Under the pieces are notes generated by a model. The model saw only the letters and a list, made by a program, of their open reading frames with translations, ran no database searches and had not been told where the DNA came from. The translations under genes were made by a program, and so were the position numbers. DNA of 64,000 nt from Mycobacterium marinum (GTDB taxonomy: Bacteria > Actinomycetota > Actinomycetes > Mycobacteriales > Mycobacteriaceae). Shown here piece by piece: positions 28,701 through 37,700 of the stretch; position 1 is the stretch's first letter, and each line of letters begins with the position of its first letter. The stretch is taken from NCBI RefSeq assembly GCF_003391395.1, contig NZ_CP024190.1, positions 930,001 to 994,000 on the forward strand, given 5' to 3'.

Positions 28701-31700
28701 GGGTGTTGATGGTGGTGGGGTCATAGACGTCGGTGCGGTATTCGATGGTGCCGGTCAGGGTCGGTGCTGTGTCGGGGGTGGTGGGGTGTTCGGTCAGGGA
28801 GATGACCAGGTCCATGCGGGCGGTGTGGGTGCTGACGGGGTAGGGGCTGATCCGGGCTTCACCCAGGGCCAGAGGGGTGTCGTGTTGGGTCCAGGGGTGG
28901 TTTTGGAAGGCGAGCATGACCTGGATGAGGGGGTGGTGGGTGCGGGAGCGGGTGGGGTGGAGGTGTTCGACCAGCAGTTCGAAGGGCACGTGTTGGTGTT
29001 GGTAGGCGGTCAGGCTGTCCTCGCGGATGTGGGCGAGTAGGTCGGTGGGGGTGTCTGCGGGGTGGGTGTGGGTGCGTAGCACCAGGGTGTTGACGAAGAA
29101 CCCGATCAGCTCATCGAGGTGGGGGTGGGTGCGTGCGGCGATCGGGACGCCGATGGCGATGTCGTTGGTGTCGGCGAGGGTGGCTAGGACCACGGTCAGG
29201 GCGGCGTGGATGACCATGAAGACCGAGACGTGGTGGGTGTGGGCCAGGGTGTGGATTGCGGTGGTTAGTTCGGGGGGCCAGCTGAATTGGTGGCTGGCGC
29301 CGCGGTAGTCGGCGATCGGGGGGTAGGGGCGGTCGGTGGGCAGGGGCAGGTGTTCGGGGAGTCCGGCCAGGGTGTGGCGCCAGTAGGCCAGGTCGGTGGC
29401 CAGCAGGCTGGTGGGGTCGTGGGGGTCGCCGAGGAGTTGGTGGTGCCACAGGGTGTAGTCGGCGTAGTGCACCGGCAACGGCACCCAGGCCGGTGGGTGT
29501 CCGGCGGTGCGGGCGGTGTAGGCGGTGTTCAGGTCGCGGGCGAGCGGGCCCAGCGACCAGCCGTCGGCGGCGATGTGGTGGATCAGCAGTACCAGCACGT
29601 GCTGGTGGTCGGCGGTGTGCAAGACGGTGGCGCGGATCGGGATCTCGGCGGCTAGATCGAAGTGGTAGTTGGTGGCTTCGTCGATGGCGGTGTGCAGGTG
29701 TTGGGGTGTCCACCCGCGGGCATCCACGACTTGCCAGCTCATGTCGGCTTGGTTGGGGGTGAGGATGTCTTGGTAGCCGATCCCCTCGCTCGTGGTGCTG
29801 AAGCGGGTGCGCAGGGTTTCGTGGCGGGTGATCAGATCGGTGAGTGCGGCTCGGAGTGCTTCGGTGTCCAGGGGGCCGTGCAGGTGCAGGACGACCGGGA
29901 TGTTGTAGACCGCCGAGGGGCCTTGAAGCTGCTCAAGAAACCACAATCGGGACTGGGCAAACGACAACGGCACCAACGCCGGGCGGGGGCCGGCGATCAA
30001 TGGCAGCTGAGCGACCGGGTCCGCCCCGACACGTTGTGCTAGCCCGGTGATGGTGGGGGCCTCGAACACATCAACAACGCGCAGACCGGTGTGCAGGGTG
30101 GTGTTGGCGGCGGCGATCAAACGCATCGCTGAGAGCGAATCCCCACCGAGTTCGAAGAACGAGTCGGCGGCGCTGACCCGGTCACTACCGCCGAGGATCT
30201 GGGCATAGAGGCTGGCCAGCACTTCTTCCACCGGCCCCTGCGGGGCGACATAAGCCTGCGCGCTGGTGGTGGTGTAGTCGGGGGTGGGCAGGGCGCGGCG
30301 GTCGAGTTTGCCGTTGACCGTTAGTGGTAGTTCGTCGATCACCATGAACGCGGCCGGAACCATATACGGCGGCAGGACTTCACTTAACCGGTCACGCAGC
30401 CACGCCGTATCGATCCCACCGCCACCGGTGGTGGTGGTGTAGTAGCCGACTAGGCGGGTTTGGCCGGGGGTGTCGTCGCGGGCGATGACGACTGCCTGCT
30501 CCACCTCGTCGAGTGTGGTGAGGGCGGTGGTGACTTCGCCGCATTCGATGCGGTATCCGCGGATTTTGACTTGTTCGTCGGCGCGGCCCAGGTACTGCAG
30601 TTGCCCATCAGGTGCCCAACAGACGAGGTCGCCGGTGCGATACATCCGCGACCCGGCTGCCCCGTACGGGCATGCGACAAACCGGGTGGCGCTCAACGCG
30701 CCGCGGCGCCAGTAGCCGACACCGACGCCGGCGCCGGCGACATACAACTCACCCACGGTCCCGGGGGGGACTGGGCGCAGCCAGCTGTCGAGGACGAACA
30801 CCCCGGCCCCGGGCACGGGTGCGCCGATGGGCACCACTGTGTTCGCGGGGTGTAGGGGGTTGCTGATCGTGGTGCACATGGTGGTTTCGGTGGGGCCGTA
30901 GGCGTTGAGCAGGGTGTGCCCGGTGGCCCAGTGGTGGGCGAGGTCGATCGGGCAGGACTCTCCCACGGTGATGACGGTGGTTGCCTCTAACCCGTGATCG
31001 GGGAGTTGGGCTAATGCTGAGGGGGTGTGGGTGAGCACACTGACGTGTTCGTCGATGAGCAGGGCGTGGAAGTCCTCGGGTGAGGTGACGATGTGTTCGG
31101 GTACGACCACGACCCGTCCGCCGCTGAGGAGGGCGCCGAGGATTTCCCAGACGGAGACGTCGAAGGCGTAGGAGTGCCATTGCGACCAGACCGCGTCGGT
31201 GGGGATGTCGAGATCGAGTTGGGTGGTCAGGGTGGTGGCGTTGTGGTGGGTGATGGCTACGCCTTTGGGGGTTCCGGTGGTGCCGGAGGTGTAGATCAGG
31301 TACGCCAGGTTGTGGGGGTTGGGTGGGGGTAGTGGGGTGGTGGGGTGGTCGTCGAGGGTGAGGGTGTCGAGGGTGAGGGTGGTGATGGCTGGGGTGTGGG
31401 GGAGGTGTTGGGCGAGTTCGGTGGTGGTCAGTACTGCGGTGGGGGTGGTGTCGGTGAGCATGAACGCGATACGGGCGTGGGGGTGGTGGGGGTCGATGGG
31501 GAGGTAGGCGGCGCCGGTTTTGAGGATGGCCAGGATGGTGAGGATGGCGTGGTCGCTGCGTGGTAGCAGCAGCGCGACGACCGCACCCGGCCCGGCCCCG
31601 TAGTCGAGTAGGTGGTGGGCGAGTTGGGTGCTGGCGGTATCGAGTTGTTGGTAGGTCCAGGTGTGGTCCTCGAAGGTGAGGGCCGGGGCGTGGGGGTGGG

Positions 31701-34700
31701 TGGCGACCACGCTGGTGAAGGCGGCGGGAATCGAGATCGCCGTGGTGGTGGGAGCGGTGAGGGTGGGGTGGTTGCCCCAGGTGTGTAGTTGGGTGTGTTC
31801 GGTGGGGGTGAGGAGGTCGAGGTGGTGCAGGGGTTGGTCGGGGTGGGTGGTGAAGGCGTGCAGGGTGTGGTGCAGGCGGGTGGCCAGGGTGTTGATGGTG
31901 GTGGGGTCATAGACGTCGGTGCGGTATTCGATGGTGCCGGTCAGGGTCGGTGCTGTGTCGGGGGTGGTGGGGTGTTCGGTCAGGGAGATGACCAGGTCCA
32001 TGCGGGCGGTGTGGGTGCTGACGGGGTAGGGGCTGATCCGGGCCTCACCCAGGGCCAGAGGGGTGTCGTGTTGGGTCCAGGGGTGGTTTTGGAAGGCGAG
32101 CATGACCTGGATGAGGGGGTGGTGGGTGCGGGAGCGGGTGGGCTGGAGGTGTTCGACCAATAGTTCGAAGGGCACGTGTTGGTGTTGGTAGGCGGTCAGG
32201 CTGTCCTCGCGGATGTGGGCGAGTAGGTCGGTGGGGGTGTCTGCGGGGTGGGTGTGGGTGCGTAGCACCAGGGTGTTGACGAAGAACCCGATCAGCTCAT
32301 CGAGGTGGGGGTGGGTGCGTGCGGCGATCGGGACGCCGATGGCGATGTCGTTGGTGTCGGCGAGGGTGGCTAGGACCACGGTCAGGGCGGCGTGGATGAC
32401 CATGAAGACCGAGACGTGGTGGGTGTGGGCCAGGGTGTGGATTGCGGTGGTTAGTTCGGGGGGCCAGCTGAATTGGTGGCTGGCGCCGCGGTAGTCGGCG
32501 ATCGGGGGGTAGGGGCGGTCGGTGGGCAGGGGCAGGTGTTCGGGGAGTCCGGCCAGGGTGTGGCGCCAGTAGGCCAGGTCGGTGGCCAGCAGGCTGGTGG
32601 GGTCGTGGGGGTCGCCGAGGAGTTGGTGGTGCCACAGGGTGTAGTCGGCGTAGTGCACCGGCAGCGGCACCCAGGTCGGCGGGTGCCCACACAGGCGGGC
32701 GGTGTAGGCGGTGTCGAGGTCGCGGGCGAGCGGGCCCAGCGACCAGCCGTCGGCGGCGATGTGGTGGATCAGCAGTACCAGCACGTGCTGGTCGGGCCCG
32801 GTGTGCAAGACGGTGGCGCGGATCGGGATCTCGGCGGCTAGATCGAAGTGGTAGTTGGTGGCTTCGTCGATGGCGGTGTGCAGGTGTTGGGGTGTCCACC
32901 CGCGGGCATCCACGACCTGCCAGAAGATTTCGGCTTGGTCGGGGGTGAGGATGTCTTGGTAGCCGGTGCCGTCGATGCTGGGAAAGCGGGTGCGCAGGGT
33001 TTCGTGGCGGGTGATCAGATCGTCGAGTGCGGCTCGGAGTGCCTCGGTGTCCAGGGGGCCGTGCAGGTGCAGGACGACCGGGATGTTGTAGACCGCCGAG
33101 GGGCCTTGAAGCTGCTCAAGAAACCACAATCGGGACTGGGCAAACGACAACGGCACCAACGCCGGGCGGGGGCCGGCGATCAATGGCAGCTGAGCGACGG
33201 TGTCGGCCCCGACACGGCGTGCTAGCCCGGTGATGGTGGGGGCCTCGAACACATCAGCAACGCGCAGACCGGTGTGCAGGGTGGTGTTGGCGGCGGCGAT
33301 CAAACGCATCGCCGACAACGAATCCCCGCCGAGGTCGAAGAAGGAGTCGGCGGCGCTGACCCGGTCACCACCGCCGAGGATTTGGGCGTAGAGGCTGGCC
33401 AGGGTTTCTTCCACCGGCCCCTGCGGCGCAACATAAGCCTGCGCGCTGGTGGTGTAGTCGGGGGCGGGCAGGGCACGGCGGTCGAGTTTGCCGTTGACTG
33501 TTAGTGGTAGTTCGTCGATCTCGATGAACGCGGCCGGAACCATATACGCCGGCAACACCTGGCTCAAGGAGGCGCGGATGTCGGTGGTGTCGAGCCTGGT
33601 CCCGCTGGTGGTGGTGTAGTAGGCCACCAGGCGGGTTTGGCCGGGGGTGTCTTCGCGGGCGATGACGACTGCCTGCTGCACCCCATCGAGGGCGGTGAGG
33701 GCGGCGGTGACTTCGCCGCATTCGATGCGGTAGCCACGGATTTTGACTTGTTCATCAGCGCGGCCCAGGTACTGCAGTTGCCCATCAGGGCCCCAACACA
33801 CCAGGTCACCGGTGCGATACATCCGCGACCCCGCCGCCCCGAACGGGCATGCCACAAACCGGGCCGCACTCAACCCACCCCGGCGCCAATACCCCACACC
33901 CACCCCGGCACCGGCGACATACAACTCACCCACGGTCCCGGGCGGGACCGGGCGCAGCGAACTGTCGAGGACGAATACCCCGGCCCCGGGCACGGGGGCG
34001 CCGATCGGCACCACCGGGGTCCCCGCCACCAGCGGGGCGGTGATGGTGGCTGCCACGGTGGTTTCGGTGGGGCCGTAGGCGTTGAGCATGATCCGCCCTG
34101 GTGCCCAGCGATCTAGTAGGTCAGCAGGACAGGGCTCACCTCCGGTGAGGAGGGTGGTGTTTTCCAGTCCTTCTGGTGGCAGGTTCTGGAGTGCGGCGGG
34201 GGTTTGACTGAGAACACTGACCTGCTCGGTGACGAGCAGGGCGTGGAAGTCCTCGGGTGAGGTGACGATGTGTTCGGGTACGACCACGACCCGCCCGCCG
34301 CCGAGCAGGGCGCCGAAGATTTCCCAGACGGAGTAGTCGAAGGCGTAGGAGTGGCATTGCGACCAGCTGTGCTGGGGGGCCCCCGACCCGTAGATGCCCC
34401 GCTGATGCAGGGAGCTGATCCAACTGGCGATGTTGTGGTGGGTGATGGCCACGCCTTTGGGGGTTCCGGTGGTGCCGGAGGTGTAGATCAGATACGCCAG
34501 GTCGTGGGGGTCGGGTGGGGGCAGCGCTGTGGTGGGGTGGTCATCGACGGTGAGGGTGTCGAGGGTGATCACCGGAACACGACTGCTGGTGGGGAGGTGT
34601 TGGGTGAGTTCGGTGGTGGTGATGATCGCGGTGGGGGTGGTGTCGGTGAGCATGAACGCGATGCGGGCGTGGGGGTGGTGGGGGTCGATGGGTAGGTAGG

Positions 34701-37700
34701 CGGCGCCGGTTTTGAGGATGGCCAGGATGGTGAGGATGGCGTGGTCGCTGCGCGGTAGCAACAGGGCGATGATGGTGCCGGGGCCGGCGCTGTAGTTCAG
34801 GAGGTGGTGGGCGAGTTGGGTGCTGGCCGTATCGAGTTGTTGGTAGGTCCAGGTGTGGTCTTCGAAGGTGAGGGCCGGGGCGTGGGGGTGGGTGGCGACC
34901 ACGTTGGCGAAGGCGGCGGGAATCGAGATCGCCGCCGTGGTGGTGGGAGCGGTGAGGGTGGGGTGGTTGCCCCAGGTGTGTAGGTGGGTGTGTTCGGTGT
35001 CGGTGAGGAGGTCGAGGTGGTGCAGGGGTTGGTCGGGGTGGGTGGTGAAGGCGTGCAGGGTGTGGTGCAGGCGGGTGGCCAGGGTGTTGATGGTGGTGGG
35101 GTTATAGACGTCGGTGCGGTATTCGATGGTGCCGGTCAGGGTCGGTGCTGTGTTGGGGGTGGTGGGGTGTTCGGTCAGGGAGATGACCAGGTCCATGCGG
35201 GCGGTGTGGGTGCTGACGGGGTAGGGGCTGATCCGGGCTTCACCCAGGGCCAGAGGGGTGTCGTGTTGGGTCCAGGGGTGGTTTTGGAAGGCGAGCATGA
35301 CCTGGATGAGGGGGTGGTGGGTGCGGGAGCGGGTGGGCTGGAGGTGTTCGACCAGGAGTTCGAAGGGGACGTGTTGGTGTTGGTAGGCGGTCAGGCTGTC
35401 CTCGCGGATGTGGGCGAGTAGGTCGGTGGGGGTGTCTGCGGGGTGGGTGTGGGTGCGCAGGACCAGGGTGTTGACGAAGAACCCGATCAGTTCGTCGAGG
35501 TGGGGGTGGGTGCGTGCGGCGATCGGGATGCCGATGGCGATGTCGTTGGTGTCGGCGAGGGTGGCTAGGACCACGGTCAGGGCGGCGTGGATGACCATGA
35601 AGACCGAGACGTGGTGGGTGTGGGCCAGGGTGTGGATTGCGGTGGTTAGTTCGGGGGGCCAGCTGAATTGGTGGCTGGCGCCGCGGTAGTCGGCGATCGG
35701 GGGGTAGGGGCGGTCGGTGGGCAGGGGCAGGTGTTCGGGGAGTCCGGCCAGGGTGTGGCGCCAGTAGGCCAGGTCGGTGGCCAGCAGGCTGGTGGGGTCG
35801 TGGGGGTCGCCGAGGAGTTGGTGGTGCCACAGGGTGTAGTCGGCGTAGTGCACCGGCAATGGCACCCAGGTCGGTGGGTGTCCGGCGGTGCGGGCGGTGT
35901 AGGCGGTGTCGAGGTCGCGGGCGAGCGGGCCCAGCGACCAGCCGTCGGCGGCGATGTGGTGGATCAGCAGTACCAGCACGTGCTGGTGGTCGGCGGTGTG
36001 CAAGACGGTGGCGCGGATCGGGATCTCGGCGGCTAGGTCGAAGTGGTAGTTGGTGGCTTCGTCGATGGCGGTGTGCAGGTGTTGGGGTGTCCACCCGCGG
36101 GCATCGACCACTTGCCAGCTCATGTCGGCTTGGTTGGGGGTGAGGATGTCTTGGTAGCCGGTGCCGTCGATGCTGGGAAAGCGGGTGCGCAGGGTTTCGT
36201 GGCGGGTGATCAGATCGGTGAGTGCGGCTCGGAGTGCTTCGGTGTCCAGGGGGCCGTGCAGGTGCAGGACGACCGGGATGTTGTAGACCGCCGAGGGGCC
36301 TTGAAGCTGTTCAAGAAACCACAGCCGGGACTGGGCAAACGACAACGGCACCCGAGGCGGGCGGGGGCCGGCGATCAATGGCAGCTGAGCGACCGGGTCG
36401 GCCCCGACACGGCGTGCTAGCCCGGTGATGGTGGGGGCCTCGAACACATCAGCAACCCGCAGACCGGCGTGCAGGGTGGTGTTGGCGGCGGCGATCAAAC
36501 GCATCGCCGACAGGGAATCTCCGCCGAGGTCGAAGAAGGAGTCGGCGGCGCTGACCCGGTCACCACCGCCGAGGATTTGGGCGTAGAGGCTGGCCAGGGT
36601 TTCTTCCACCGGGCCTTGCGGGGCGAGATAAGCCTGCGCGCTGGTGGTGTAGTCGGGGGTGGGCAGGGCGCGGCGGTCGAGTTTGCCGTTGACCGTTAGT
36701 GGTAGTTCGTCGATCACCATGAAGGCGGCCGGAACCATATACGCCGGCAGGACTTCACTTAACCGGTCACGCAGCCACGCCGTATCGATCCCAGCGTTAC
36801 CGGCGCTGGTGTAGTAGGCGACCAGGCGGGTTTGGCCGGTGTCGGTGTGGGCGATCACGACCGCCTGCTGCACCCCATCGAGTGCGGCCAGGGCGGCGGT
36901 GACTTCGCCGCATTCGATGCGGTAGCCACGGATTTTGACTTGTTCATCGGCGCGGCCCAGATACTGCAGTTGCCCATCAGGGGCCCAACACACCAGGTCA
37001 CCGGTGCGATACATCCGCGACCCGGCCGCCCCGAACGGGCACGCGACAAACCGGGTCGCACTCAACCCGCCCCGGCGCCAATAGCCGACGCCGACCCCGG
37101 CACCGGCGACATACAACTCACCCACGGTCCCCGGCGGCACCGGACGCAACCAGCCATCGAGCACAAACACCCCGGCCCCGGGCACGGGTGCGCCGATGGG
37201 CACCACAGTGGCGCCGGCGTGCAGCGGGGGTGCGGCGGTGAGGTAGATGGTGGCTTCGGTGGGGCCGTAGGCGTTGATCAGAGTTCGCCCCGGGGCCCAC
37301 TGATCGACCAGCTCTGCTGGGCAGGCCTCACCGATCAAGATGACAGCGCTGACTTCGTCGAGGCCTTGGGGGCTCAGCGCCCCCAACCCCGAAGGGGTGT
37401 GGTTGAGCACACTGACGTGTTCGTCGATGAGTAGTTGGTGCAGGTCTGGGGGGCTATGCACGACCTGTTCGGGCACCACGACCAGCCGCCCACCATGGAG
37501 CAGGGCCCCGAAGACTTCCAGGACTGCGACATCGAAGCTGTAGGAGTGCCATTGCGACCAGACACCGTCTACAGCGATGTCCAGCTGCAGGTCGGTGAGC
37601 AGGGTGGTGACGTTGTGGTGGGTGATGGCCACACCTTTGGGGGTTCCGGTGGTGCCGGAGGTGTAGATCAGGTACGCCAGGTTGTGGGGGTTGGGTGCGG

